A stretch of 64,000 bases of DNA from Nitrobacteraceae bacterium AZCC 1564 (GCA_036924835.1 JBAGRR010000001.1:248001-312000), one strand, 5' to 3'; shown: positions 9,301-16,229, numbered from the stretch's first letter. Made by a program: numbers and translations. The notes: generated by a model from the letters alone, not told the origin.

Positions 9301-9563
9301 GCACGATGGTCGCAACGGCGAAGGGCTCGCTCGGTTGGCGTCATGCGTTTGGCGACACCGTACCGGTTGCGACCTTGGCGTTCGCGGGAGAAAATCCGTT
9401 CAACATCGCGGGCGTGCCGATCGCACAGGATGCGGCCGTGATCGACGCCGGGCTCGACTTCCATCTCTCGTCCAGCGCCGTGCTTGGCCTGTCCTATGGC
9501 GGTCAGTTCGGCGCGCACGTCACCGACCAGACCATCCGCGCCAACTTCAGCGCGAAGTTCTGA
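6339..9563 (+). CDS. autotransporter with T5SS/PEP-CTERM-type passenger repeats
   Basis: A 1074-residue type Va secreted surface protein. The long signal region (about residues 1-43) has a hydrophobic core AALLVTTALLSVAV and ends at ASAQQ. Residues about 45-590 contain a dozen or so copies of a roughly 45-residue repeat, with a GAGSxWxxxxxLxVG half and a GTLxIxNGGxVxS half, which would fold as a beta-helix. A GTIGNTTVNGTIAPGNSIGT segment precedes the transporter region. Residues about 800-1074 form the 12-strand outer-membrane barrel (FAVWGQGFGAWGQWKGDGNA onward), ending in a terminal Phe (NFSAKF). No protease triad is apparent in the passenger; adhesion or surface structure is likely, but the ligand is unknown. 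Confidence 0.92.
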   Translation: MRLAGLNGLGIGARGPSSRYRAALLVTTALLSVAVPSGMASAQQIIDGGVTVDVPATQSSPWNIGGSLTVGDTGAGTLNIINGGVVTSISGSIGQGSGSNGKVVIDGSGSLWSITNQLDLGGLNGIGGITVSNGGALASGNSIIGNGAGSSAAVFVTDAGTLWSTADILVGQQGNGTLSIANGGQVISTGAGIGFMGGSTGTANVSGAGSLWSVAGGFIVGGAGSGTLYIDNGGQVSSGQSFVGNDVGGVGNVSVDGAGSAWNTDALAIGYGDNSTGKLKITNNAAVNSLQGVVGGGAGSIGSVDIDGLGSAWTITNDLTVGYFGNGTIKITNGGQLTSGLSTIGREGLGSVTVDGAASTWTATAISVAAVTGGTGHLTVTNGGVVTSLISDMATQVGSVATADVSGAGSTWNAGGIIVGVDGDATLNVSNGGKLISDVTAVGAGTGSAKITIAGTGSSWAIASDLITGQGQITVSAGATMSTAGTSVIGVIAGRESQILITGAGSSWTTGGDIYLGGLGGNTVNNGSGSLIVTNGGAVDVKGGAGTVFVGTGNGLGSTLIVDGTLNGQVSVNTDGRLGGSGTIGNTTVNGTIAPGNSIGTLNIAGNLTMQSGSTYEVETNATGQADKIVATGTTTINGGTVKVLAGLGNYAPSTTYTIINAAGGVSGVFDTVTSNFAFLAPTLTYDPNNVYLTLIKNASFASVGVTPNQIATGGGLDILGGGAVYNAVLTLTEPEARAALDALSGEIHASAKSILIDDSRFPREAAINRLRAAFGSVGASSSPVMAYAADGPVSAAADTDRFAVWGQGFGAWGQWKGDGNAAQLNRTTGGFIIGADGNVSDAWRVGGFAGYSTTSFDVQERRSSGGSDNYHVGLYGGTQWNALNFRSGVAYTWHDLTTSRSIAFTGFTDAAKAKYNAGTAQAFGELGYGFNAGPVALETFANLAYVNLRTDAFTENGGAAALTTPSSVIDTTFTTLGLRASNSFILGTMVATAKGSLGWRHAFGDTVPVATLAFAGENPFNIAGVPIAQDAAVIDAGLDFHLSSSAVLGLSYGGQFGAHVTDQTIRANFSAKF

Positions 9564-9608
9564 CTGGAACGCTGAGTTCTGCATCATACTCGGACAGGCA
9601 AGAGCGCG

Positions 9609-10190
9609 ATGCATAAAGCCCTCGCGGTGCTCGGCTTGGCAGGTTTGGTTGGGGCCACCATTGCTTCGGTGGCATGGGCTGAGCCTCCAAGACCGGAACG
9701 TGGGCTGCAGCCGATCATAGTCGCTCAGGCGGCGCAACCTGCGCTTCCCGGCGGAGCCTCCTCATTAAGCGAGACCTACAAGGACTGGCAGGTATCGTGC
9801 GCGCAACAGGGCACGGTTCGACGTTGCGTGATGGCGCAACAGCAGATCAATTCGCAGAACCGCCAGCGCGTGCTGGCGATCGAGATCACTGCCGTCGCGA
9901 ACACCAAGGCCGAGGGGACACTAGTGCTTCCGTTCGGCCTCATGCTCGATGCGGGAGTGAAACTGCAGGTCGATGACGGCGCAAGCGGGCCGACGATCCG
10001 GTATCGGACATGTCTTACCGCGGGTTGCCTCGTTCCCGTGACTTTCGACTCCGCAATGTTGGCCAGCCTTCGCAAGGCCGCGGCACTCAAGGTCCTGGCG
10101 ACCGCGGATGGCGGTGCGGCCGCACCATTTTCGGTCTCGCTGCAGGGCTTCGGTCCCGCGCTTGATCGCATCGGCGCGCTGACAAGATGA
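9609..10190 (+). CDS. IalB-family periplasmic protein (invasion associated locus B)
   Basis: A 193-residue exported protein with a signal peptide over residues 1-24 (cut after AWA). The IalB domain follows: YKDWQVSCAQ, RRCVMAQQQ, LPFGLMLDAGVKLQVDD, and the paired cysteines of YRTCLTAGC. The four cysteines can form two disulfides. The family was named from Bartonella erythrocyte invasion but is widespread in non-pathogenic Rhizobiales, where its role is unknown. It starts 45 bp after the autotransporter and may be co-transcribed with it. A second member lies at 41204-41974. Confidence 0.88.
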   Translation: MHKALAVLGLAGLVGATIASVAWAEPPRPERGLQPIIVAQAAQPALPGGASSLSETYKDWQVSCAQQGTVRRCVMAQQQINSQNRQRVLAIEITAVANTKAEGTLVLPFGLMLDAGVKLQVDDGASGPTIRYRTCLTAGCLVPVTFDSAMLASLRKAAALKVLATADGGAAAPFSVSLQGFGPALDRIGALTR

Positions 10191-10388
10191 TGCGCTCGCG
10201 CTCGGCATGGCCGTGACCTTTGATGTAGAGCATTAGGCTGGCATTCGAATAAATCGCCGGAGCTTGGCGTACACCGTTCCTCGACAACGGGAATACCGTG
10301 AAAACGTACAACGCGTTCGTTGCGGCGTGAGCGCTGCACATTAGGTTCGTCGCTGAGATTTGCATCTCGCAACGAAAGAAGGGCGCAC

Positions 10389-11654
10389 ATGAACGACACA
10401 CAAGCGGACGCAGCGAGCGCGACAGCCGCGTCTGAACCGCTCACCGGCCGCGCTGCTGAATGGGCTGCCGCCGGATTCAAGGAAATGCCGGAGACGGAGA
10501 CGTCGCAGGATAATGACGAGACCGGCAGCGACGTTGCTTCGCTTCGTGAAGCGGGCAGACGGATCGCACAACCATCCCACGAGCCGGTAACGCGTGCTTA
10601 TCTGGACGCCGAGGGGAAGCCGGCGGCCCCCAACGAGGCGATTACGCTGGAGCGAGCCGCGCGCGACTACACCAATGCCGTCAAGGCGGACAATCTGATC
10701 AGTGAGGCCCGTACGTCGGACGTGGTTGCGGCGGAGGTGGACGCCGCACGTTATGTGGCCCTCTCGGCGAATGCGAATAACGCACAGGTTTACGGGATTG
10801 ATCTTCCTGAGTTGACCGAGCGCGTCGAGAGCGCTTTGGCGCAGCAAGGTGAGATGTCACCCGGCGCAAGTCAGGTTGATGCCCAAGATACTGATAAGGC
10901 CCGCGAGACGCCGGCCGACGGCGAACTCGATCCGGAGCTTGAAAAAGCGTTGCGGCATCCGCAGGTGCGCCAAGCCATCGAACAGCAGTTGGGAGAGGCC
11001 GAACACACGCGGCGATCCTATGCGGACGCTATCGGCGCGACGATGGATGTCGCCAAGGTTGCTTTCTTCAACCAGTTTCCGGAGTTGGCTGGTCTCACCG
11101 AGGCCCAGATCCCGATGGCGCTGCAATATCTGTCGCAGACAGCGCCGGAGAAATTTGCGCGCATCCGTAGCACGCTGACTCAGCTCGAGCAGCTTGGCGC
11201 CGCGCAACAACATGAGAAACAACTCCAGGCGATGCAGGCACGCGAAAGCTTCAAGGCGTATGCCAAAGCCGAAGACGCGCGCTTCGATGCGTTGGTTGCG
11301 GGGCAGTCGAAGCAAAGTTTGCGAGAAGCCGCCGCCGAAATTGTTGCTGCCGCGGCCGAATATGGCATCGATAGGGGGCAATTGATGCATCTGTTCGAAA
11401 GCGAGCCGATCATGCGCAATGCGGCCTTTCAGAAGATGATGCACGACGCGGCGAAATATCGTCTCGCGCAGAAGGCCGTGCCGAAAGCTGTGCCGAAAAC
11501 CGTTCCGCACGTGCAGAAGCCCGGCGTCTCACGGCCTGCCGAGCCGCGCGGCAGCGAGGATGTACGAGCACTTGCGGCGAAGTTCGCGAGCAATCCGAGC
11601 GTGAAGAACGCTGCGGCACTTTACGCCGCCAAGCAACGCATGAATGAGAGGTAA
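10389..11654 (+). CDS. hypothetical protein resembling phage internal/scaffold-like proteins
   Basis: A 421-residue soluble, acidic, Ala/Glu/Gln-rich protein with no signal peptide. The ATG chosen (MNDTQADAAS) follows an AAAGAAGGG ribosome site. The first 200 residues look disordered. Residues about 205-375 are helical, with the segments FFNQFPELAGLTEAQIPMAL and a Gln-rich coiled coil. The tail has KAVPKAVPKTVP followed by QKPGVSRP. This tail and the preceding helices resemble, from memory, predicted internal or scaffolding proteins of alphaproteobacterial phages. No capsid, portal or terminase gene is nearby, so this is a remnant or a domesticated gene. The family is not certain. Confidence 0.6.
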   Translation: MNDTQADAASATAASEPLTGRAAEWAAAGFKEMPETETSQDNDETGSDVASLREAGRRIAQPSHEPVTRAYLDAEGKPAAPNEAITLERAARDYTNAVKADNLISEARTSDVVAAEVDAARYVALSANANNAQVYGIDLPELTERVESALAQQGEMSPGASQVDAQDTDKARETPADGELDPELEKALRHPQVRQAIEQQLGEAEHTRRSYADAIGATMDVAKVAFFNQFPELAGLTEAQIPMALQYLSQTAPEKFARIRSTLTQLEQLGAAQQHEKQLQAMQARESFKAYAKAEDARFDALVAGQSKQSLREAAAEIVAAAAEYGIDRGQLMHLFESEPIMRNAAFQKMMHDAAKYRLAQKAVPKAVPKTVPHVQKPGVSRPAEPRGSEDVRALAAKFASNPSVKNAAALYAAKQRMNER

Positions 11655-11660
11655 GACATC

Positions 11661-11915
11661 ATGACGGATGAGCGCGATTATCTGGAGCGTACCGACTCCA
11701 TTTGGCAGAAGGCCAACGGCGAAACAGCAAGTCTCGATGAACTTGCCAATGCTTTTGCACTTTATGCGCCTGAGAAACGCATCGCGGCGCTCGACCAGTT
11801 CGATGCCGAATTGTCAGGCGAACAATCGGGCAGCTTGCGGCGGCATCACGAACTTCATTCGCTGCGCCGGAAAATGGGCAGCATTCACAGCGCACTGATG
11901 AAAGCGAACCGATGA
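11661..11915 (+). CDS. small hypothetical protein of the phage-like cassette
   Basis: An 84-residue charged helical protein (opening MTDERDYLERTDSIWQKANG) with no cysteine and no membrane segment. It starts 7 bp after the preceding gene with GAGAGGTAAG upstream, and its stop overlaps the next ATG (ATGA). I do not recognise the family. The tight coupling says it works with its neighbours. Confidence 0.6.
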   Translation: MTDERDYLERTDSIWQKANGETASLDELANAFALYAPEKRIAALDQFDAELSGEQSGSLRRHHELHSLRRKMGSIHSALMKANR

Positions 11916-12505
11916 GCAATCCGAGCAATCCCGTTGTGAAGGCGCTTGCCAGCGCCCAGCAAGAGACCTGGAATCAGAACGAGGCGGCGATCGAGCGCAC
12001 CATCTTGGAATTTCTGCATCCGGTGTTTCCTCCCGCACAGGCGGACGAGGAGGGCGTGAAGCCCGTGATCAGCGCATTCGCGGCTTGGTGCGAGATGATG
12101 AATGTTCGCTCTTGCCCCGCGCGACCAGCAGTGTTGGCCGGGTTCATTGTCGACTTGTCCGCAAGCATGCCTGCCGCCGACTTAGTACAAGCCGCAGCGG
12201 ATATCGCGGATTGGCACCTCCTGTTTGGTCTCGCCAACCCGGCCGCGACGCCGATCGTGCTCGCGGCATTGGATGAAATAGCAACAGTCGAGCCGCCTCG
12301 TTCGTGGCCAAAGGAGCAGAAGCATCGCTTCCGCGCGCTGCCGCACGATCTGCAGGTCTACATCGCGAAACGGGAGAAGGAGCGGGACCTTGCGCTGCGC
12401 CGAGCGCAAAACACAGCCGCGGGAAGTAAACGAAAGCGCACTGATGTTCCTGCGCATGAGGCAACGGATATCACAGCCAGCACAGCGTCAACGGAGACAG
12501 TATGA
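11912..12505 (+). CDS. hypothetical protein of the phage-like cassette
   Basis: A 197-residue soluble protein. Residues 1-140 are helical (ILEFLHPVFPPAQADEEGVK; CPARPAVLAGFIVDL). The C-terminal part, LPHDLQVYIAKREKERDLAL and RRAQNTAAGSKRKR, resembles the 'YIxxREKxRDxxLRRxQN' segment that I associate with phage internal/scaffold-like proteins. That similarity links it to the first gene of the cassette, as if one phage protein had been split or duplicated. ATGA overlaps with both neighbours imply translational coupling. Function unknown. Confidence 0.6.
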   Translation: MSNPSNPVVKALASAQQETWNQNEAAIERTILEFLHPVFPPAQADEEGVKPVISAFAAWCEMMNVRSCPARPAVLAGFIVDLSASMPAADLVQAAADIADWHLLFGLANPAATPIVLAALDEIATVEPPRSWPKEQKHRFRALPHDLQVYIAKREKERDLALRRAQNTAAGSKRKRTDVPAHEATDITASTASTETV

Positions 12506-12696
12506 AACAGTCGTTGCAGAACCGTATCAACGCCATCCGCGCCGAGATCGATGCGCTCATCGACAAGAAGGTTGCCGAAGCCGCTAAAGCATCGCCGGGT
12601 ATCCCGGCAGGCGTGCTGCGCAATCTCATCACCAACCGCGCACCGGAGTGTCAGTGCCGGCAATATGCGGTGCTGCAGGAACGGGAGGTGATTTGA
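12502..12696 (+). CDS. small Cys-containing hypothetical protein of the phage-like cassette
   Basis: A 64-residue protein: an N-terminal amphipathic helix (NRINAIRAEIDALIDKKVAE) and a C-terminal CQC pair (APECQCRQYAVLQ). It overlaps the previous gene by four bases (ATGA) and is the last gene of the cassette. The last base of its stop codon is the first base of the 33-nt ndvB-like segment. I do not recognise a family. Confidence 0.55.
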   Translation: MKQSLQNRINAIRAEIDALIDKKVAEAAKASPGIPAGVLRNLITNRAPECQCRQYAVLQEREVI

Positions 12697-12728
12697 GAAG
12701 CAGCGCCACCGCTGGGCCTATGGCGGCT
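12696..12728 (+). repeat. 33-nt exact copy of an ndvB segment
   Basis: These 33 bases are identical to the reverse complement of 18343-18375, the part of ndvB that encodes KQRHRWAYGG, a catalytic motif of family-2 glycosyltransferases. Similarity stops abruptly on both sides. Here the segment sits at the very end of the phage-like cassette, outside any gene. It may be a recombination scar or attachment-site core from an integration into a glycosyltransferase gene. The remaining gap to the porin (12729-12998) shows no gene. Confidence 0.7.
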
Positions 12729-12998
12729 AGCTCAAGGATTTCCTTCTCAAACCAGTGGGGACAAGTTTGCAACCGCAAAGCGAGCAATTGAGGCCGCCGA
12801 AATTTGCGGATGATCGGGGATGTCCGGCAAAACCTAGAAAAATGTCCTAATTCGTAGCCACTTAGCGGGATTGCCATTGTTGCAAAAAGATCACGCGAGT
12901 TCCCAACGTACACCGGATGGAACTTCAACCCTTGAGTGCGGCGCCAGGAAATGGTTCCTCGGTTCCATCAACTTGGAATTACGGAATCAGGGACGACC

Positions 12999-13703
12999 AT
13001 GAAACTGAAGCTTATCGCCTTAGCACTGCTGGCCACCACCTCAATCGCGTCTGCAGCGGATCTCGGCGCCCGCACCTACACCAAGGCACCTGCGCTGGCA
13101 CCAGCCCCGGTCAGCAACTGGTCTGGCTTCTATGTCGGTGTCATGGGTGGCTATGCCTGGTCGGATCAGGTGAGCGTCGGCGGCCTCACGACCTCGAGCA
13201 GCGATCTCAAGGGCGGCTTCGGCGGCGGTACCATTGGCTATAACTGGCAGGTCGGCCCGTCGTGGCTGTTCGGTATCGAAGTCGATGCCGCTGGCGCGGA
13301 CATCAAGTACTCCGAAACCGATCCTGGCCTTGGTGTGACCGCTCGCGACAAAATCAACGCGCTTGGCAGCGTAACAGGCCGCCTCGGCTATGCGGTCAAC
13401 AACGCTCTGCTTTACGTGAAGGGCGGCTACGCTTGGGCGAACAACGAACTGTCGCTCACCGACGGCGTGACGACCTTCTCAGACACCAAGCTGCATTCGG
13501 GTTACACGATTGGCGGCGGTCTCGAATACATGTTCGCACCGTCATGGTCAGCGAAGGTTGAGTACATGTATGCCGATTTTGGTCACCAGGATTACTTCTC
13601 GGCCATCGTGCCTAACGCAGAACTCGGTGCCACGGTCCACACCGTTAAGGGTGGTATCAACTATCACTTCAATTGGGGCGGCCCGCTCGTCGCCAAGTAC
13701 TGA
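12999..13703 (+). CDS. outer-membrane beta-barrel protein (Omp25/Omp31/RopB-type porin family)
   Basis: A 234-residue outer-membrane protein. The ATG of MKLKLIALALLATTSIAS starts a 20-residue signal peptide cut after ASA. The mature part opens with the family's NWSGFYVGVMGGYAW, has repeated beta-strand glycine/aromatic patterns (GSVTGRLGYAVNNALLYVKG; GYTIGGGLEYMF; WSAKVEYMYADFG), and ends in a barrel strand INYHFNWGG. Proteins of this type are abundant structural outer-membrane proteins of Rhizobiales. The gene is monocistronic, with a good terminator right after it. Confidence 0.9.
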   Translation: MKLKLIALALLATTSIASAADLGARTYTKAPALAPAPVSNWSGFYVGVMGGYAWSDQVSVGGLTTSSSDLKGGFGGGTIGYNWQVGPSWLFGIEVDAAGADIKYSETDPGLGVTARDKINALGSVTGRLGYAVNNALLYVKGGYAWANNELSLTDGVTTFSDTKLHSGYTIGGGLEYMFAPSWSAKVEYMYADFGHQDYFSAIVPNAELGATVHTVKGGINYHFNWGGPLVAKY

Positions 13704-13743
13704 TCTGACTTTTCTGTACTGTCAGACTCCAGTTTAACTTAAG

Positions 13744-13768
13744 GCCCCGGTTCGTCCGGGGCTTTTTT
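13744..13768 (+). terminator. intrinsic terminator of the porin gene
   Basis: GCCCCGG-TTCGT-CCGGGGC forms a perfect 7-bp GC stem followed by six T residues, 40 bp after the porin stop codon. Confidence 0.92.
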
Positions 13769-13912
13769 ATCGGACCGTTTGCGGAGCACGCTTCGATCTC
13801 ACTGGCCTCTTCGCGCTTGGGCAACGCGAAAGCTGCAGCGCACAATAATTACATGACCGCGAGTTGACGGAATCGTAACGCTGTGGATGTTTGCTTGCGC
13901 TGAGGAGCGCAG

Positions 13913-14158
13913 ATGCTGTCTTTGAAGACCTACTTTGAGAAGCACTTTGAGAACGTCCGGTTGGTCCGGATGAGCGATGGCAGCTATCGGCTGATTCGCG
14001 ACCTCGGCCTGGTCAAAGGCGGGAAGGGACTTCGCTGTCACGAGCCCTTGCTCACCTTCAAGCTGCATATCAAGCCGGTGAAAATCCACGTGCCGCTATC
14101 GGAGCTTGTCAACGAATTCTGGGCGCAGATCAAATCCCAGCCTGCGGTCGCGCGCTGA
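13913..14158 (+). CDS. small conserved-looking hypothetical protein
   Basis: An 81-residue basic soluble protein (opening MLSLKTYFEKHFENVRLVRM) with a GAGGAG ribosome site about seven bases upstream. It has no signal peptide, one cysteine and a high Lys/Arg content. The opposite strand also has a similar-length open frame, but its composition is less protein-like and it lacks a ribosome site. Function unknown. Confidence 0.55.
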   Translation: MLSLKTYFEKHFENVRLVRMSDGSYRLIRDLGLVKGGKGLRCHEPLLTFKLHIKPVKIHVPLSELVNEFWAQIKSQPAVAR

Positions 14159-14208
14159 ATGACCTCCAACTGATGATATTTCTTCGCGGAAAGTTCCCTC
14201 TGCGCCCT

Positions 14209-14236
14209 TTGACAATGCGTCAGGAGCGCTTACGTT
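14209..14236 (+). promoter_or_regulatory. sigma-70-type promoter of the small RNA
   Basis: TTGACA at 14209-14214, a 16-bp spacer, and TACGTT at 14231-14236. It predicts a start near 14243, just before the strong ribosome site and the structured region. Confidence 0.6.
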
Positions 14237-14271
14237 CTTGAGCATCGTCAACAACGAAAGGAGGTGGTCCA

Positions 14272-14316
14272 GTGTCTAATACCAAGCGCTGTCACCTCGC
14301 TGAGGCCGCCCGCTAA
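14272..14316 (+). CDS. 14-residue leader-type peptide
   Basis: GTG start to TAA stop encodes VSNTKRCHLAEAAR. The ribosome site in front is the strongest in the window (extended complement of the 16S tail). The codons for Cys-His-Leu-Ala-Glu lie exactly in the two competing RNA stems, so ribosome position would decide which stem forms. This is typical of a leader peptide, although no run of regulatory codons is seen. Confidence 0.5.
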   Translation: MSNTKRCHLAEAAR

Positions 14317-14373
14317 GCTGTCGAGGCTTCGGACAGGGCGGTCTTTCCGCCAGGTTCAGCGAGATTAAGGGAA

Positions 14374-14405
14374 GGGCGCGTTTGGGCTTTCCAGACGCGC
14401 CCTTT
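14374..14405 (+). terminator. intrinsic terminator of the small RNA
   Basis: GGGCGCGT (14374-14381) pairs with ACGCGCCC (14395-14402), followed by a T-rich tract (TTTTCTTT from 14403). It separates the mini-ORF from the membrane-protein gene at 14541, so it could be a free-standing terminator or an attenuator. The stretch 14406-14540 shows nothing else. Confidence 0.85.
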
Positions 14406-14540
14406 TCTTTACAGTCCGGGCGACGGTTCAGAAGTTCGCCCGATATTTCCTGCGATCCTTCCAGCCCGAAGTTCGCGCAGACGTGCGGCTTGCTCGGATG
14501 CGAAATTCGGAATCAGAGGGGCACTAGCTTGGGAGGCGTG

Positions 14541-14960
14541 ATGCGGCGGTATGTGATTTTCATCTTGCTGGGGCCGTTCATCGGCGGATTTCTTCTGCTG
14601 ATCGCATCTTCAATCTCGTCCGGCTTCTGGCAGCCGCCCATCACCGAAGAACTGGGCAAGCTGCTCAAGGTCTTCTTTCTGGCATTGCCGTACTCTTATC
14701 TGTTCGGCTTCATACCGGCGGCTATGACCGGGGCCGTCGATGACATCCTCTTTCACATCAAATCGATTGGGCCGAACCTGCGGCTCTTGCTGACCGGCGC
14801 GTTTGCGTTCGTGGCGACGCTCGTTCTCTACGGTACGATGGAAGGCGAAAGTGGCCTGCTGCACAGCATTCTTTATGGGCTTGTCGGGTTTGTGCCGGCA
14901 ACATTGTCGTCCTGGCTCTCGCGTTCGAAATCCCAAGGGACGCCGCTGGCAACGAGTTAG
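14541..14960 (+). CDS. small polytopic membrane protein
   Basis: A 139-residue integral membrane protein with about four hydrophobic segments (IFILLGPFIGGFLLLIASSI; LLKVFFLALPYSYLFGFIP; LLLTGAFAFVATLVLYG; HSILYGLVGFVPATLSSWL). The ATG chosen follows a GGGAGG site; a GTG one codon upstream is possible. It resembles uncharacterised membrane proteins of Bradyrhizobiaceae. It lies downstream of the small RNA and its terminator. Function unknown. Confidence 0.65.
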   Translation: MRRYVIFILLGPFIGGFLLLIASSISSGFWQPPITEELGKLLKVFFLALPYSYLFGFIPAAMTGAVDDILFHIKSIGPNLRLLLTGAFAFVATLVLYGTMEGESGLLHSILYGLVGFVPATLSSWLSRSKSQGTPLATS

Positions 14961-15079
14961 CCGCTTGTTGAAAGCTCACTTCGCTACGCTCTTTTACCAT
15001 TCATCGACCCTAATCTTGCCTCAAGGGCCGACCGGAGTGGAGGTTTGGAACAGCAGGCGGGTGGGGGCGTTGCTTGCCG

Positions 15080-15385
15080 ATGCAAAAACAGCAAGCTGAT
15101 CGAATTGTCGCTTCAGTCAGACCAAAGCGCGGCCGTAAGGAAGGCTATGCGGGACGGGTGGTTGTTGCGGCGATGGTTGTTGTTCTCGCCGTTCTTGGAA
15201 TCGCCTTTTACTTTGTCCTGCCGGAGGAGGCGCCGCTCTCAAAGGAGATGCAGGCCTGTGCCGCCAAACTCTATACGCCCTACAATCCCAAGAACCTTGA
15301 GCAGTGCATGGCCGTCTGCCAGGCGTGCAGCAACGGCGTCAAAACAACATGCGCCACGTCGTGCACATTGAGGGGCGCTCGCTGA
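15080..15385 (+). CDS. small single-pass membrane protein with a Cys-rich tail
   Basis: A 101-residue protein: a basic N-terminus (VRPKRGRKEG), one transmembrane helix (residues about 27-48, VVVAAMVVVLAVLGIAFYFV), then an outward-facing tail with six cysteines in CAAKLY, CMAVCQAC, TTCATSC. The spacing suggests disulfides or a metal site. A TTG two codons upstream is an alternative start. Family not recognised. The gap 15386-15668 holds no gene that I can support. Confidence 0.55.
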   Translation: MQKQQADRIVASVRPKRGRKEGYAGRVVVAAMVVVLAVLGIAFYFVLPEEAPLSKEMQACAAKLYTPYNPKNLEQCMAVCQACSNGVKTTCATSCTLRGAR

Positions 15386-15668
15386 GCAGCAACGCTCTGA
15401 TAAGCGCACGTGTCCCCAAATTCTTAGCAGTGGCCGCTTCGGGGATTTTCCAACCCATCCGCGAAAGGTGTTGGCTTCGAGGGCGGGGCCTCAGATGGCT
15501 TCGGCCGGGTATTCGAGGCGGGCAGTTTCGGGGTCGCTCATCGCAAGACTCCATCCATGATGCAAAGCAACATTGAAGGAGTGGATTCCTTCCGACAACC
15601 GGACTCACGCATGCGCAAGCATCCACTGAGGGAAATCGTGTAGGCCCTTGTTTTGTCGAAACTTTACA

Positions 15669-15744
15669 TGGTGAGCGCGGAGGGACTCGAACCCTCGACC
15701 CCATGATTAAAAGTCACGTGCTCTACCGCCTGAGCTACGCGCTC
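15669..15744 (-). tRNA. tRNA-Lys (anticodon UUU)
   Basis: A complete 76-nt tRNA on the minus strand, including an encoded CCA (complement at 15669-15671). The acceptor arms GAGCGCG and CGCGCTC pair perfectly. The D-arm TAGCTCAG, the anticodon loop CTTTTAA with anticodon TTT, and the T-arm GGTTCGAGTCC are all standard. Confidence 0.97.
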
Positions 15745-15866
15745 ACATGTTGGCGTGTGTGTAGGGGCCACGTCCGCCCGGGTCAAGTCTATGCTTCAGT
15801 TAGCGGATTTTGTACCCAGGACAAGAGCCCGGCTGATGCCGGGCCCATTCTTCCTACAGCCGGCCA

Positions 15867-16229
15867 TCAACGATGGTGCCGGCCACCACCTCCGTGTCCA
15901 CCGCGGTGGCCGCCAGGACGGCCTGGGCGCACTGCCGGGCGACCGGGGCGCCCAATATGAGGACGTGCCGCCCTGTGATTCCAGCCATGCCATCCGGCTC
16001 CGCCACCCCAACCTAAGCCGCGCCGCATGGCATAGCCGCACCAGTAGAAGCCCGGACCATGCCAGCCATTGTTATACCAGCAGTAGTTTCGGCCACCGAA
16101 GATGAACTGCGTCTGTTCGACAGAGGACGGGACCGCCAGACGATCAGCCGGCAGTGCGTTCGCTGATCCGGTTGAAAGACTGCAAACCGCCGCAAGCGCC
16201 GCGGCGGTCGAATAGATCCAATTTCGCAT
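15867..16229 (-). CDS. exported Gly/His/Arg-rich protein
   Basis: A 120-residue protein with a signal peptide (YSTAAALAAVCSLSTGSANA, residues 6-25). A short ordered part contains RNYCWYNNGWHGPGFYWCGY, with two cysteines and many aromatics. A low-complexity tail is rich in Gly, His, Arg and Pro (GGHRGGHGGGGRHHR). Similar short 'WxxGxGxYWCGY' exported proteins are common in Bradyrhizobiaceae; their role is unknown, and metal binding by the His-rich tail is possible. Confidence 0.7.
   Translation of the reverse strand: MRNWIYSTAAALAAVCSLSTGSANALPADRLAVPSSVEQTQFIFGGRNYCWYNNGWHGPGFYWCGYAMRRGLGWGGGAGWHGWNHRAARPHIGRPGRPAVRPGRPGGHRGGHGGGGRHHR

Larger units (their letters stand above)
14243..14405 (+). 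ncRNA. candidate structured small RNA / leader with an internal mini-ORF
   Basis: A transcript of about 160 nt is bounded by a promoter (14209-14236) and an intrinsic terminator (14374-14405). GAAAGGAGGTGGTCC (14256-14270) can pair with essentially the whole 3' tail of 16S rRNA, with one G-U. GAGGTG (14261-14266) can also pair with CACCTC (14293-14298), hiding the ribosome site. CTCGCTGA (14296-14303) can instead pair with TCAGCGAG (14356-14363), enclosing a GGCGG-TCTTT-CCGCC hairpin (14337-14351). The two pairings share three bases and exclude each other, which suggests a switch. Whether it acts in cis on 14541-14960 or as a trans RNA is unknown. Confidence 0.55.

Noticed and set aside
15491..15541. 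16-codon minus-strand ORF (MSDPETARLEYPAEAI)
   Set aside because: It could be a fragment of a larger gene, but there is no continuation, promoter or terminator to support it.
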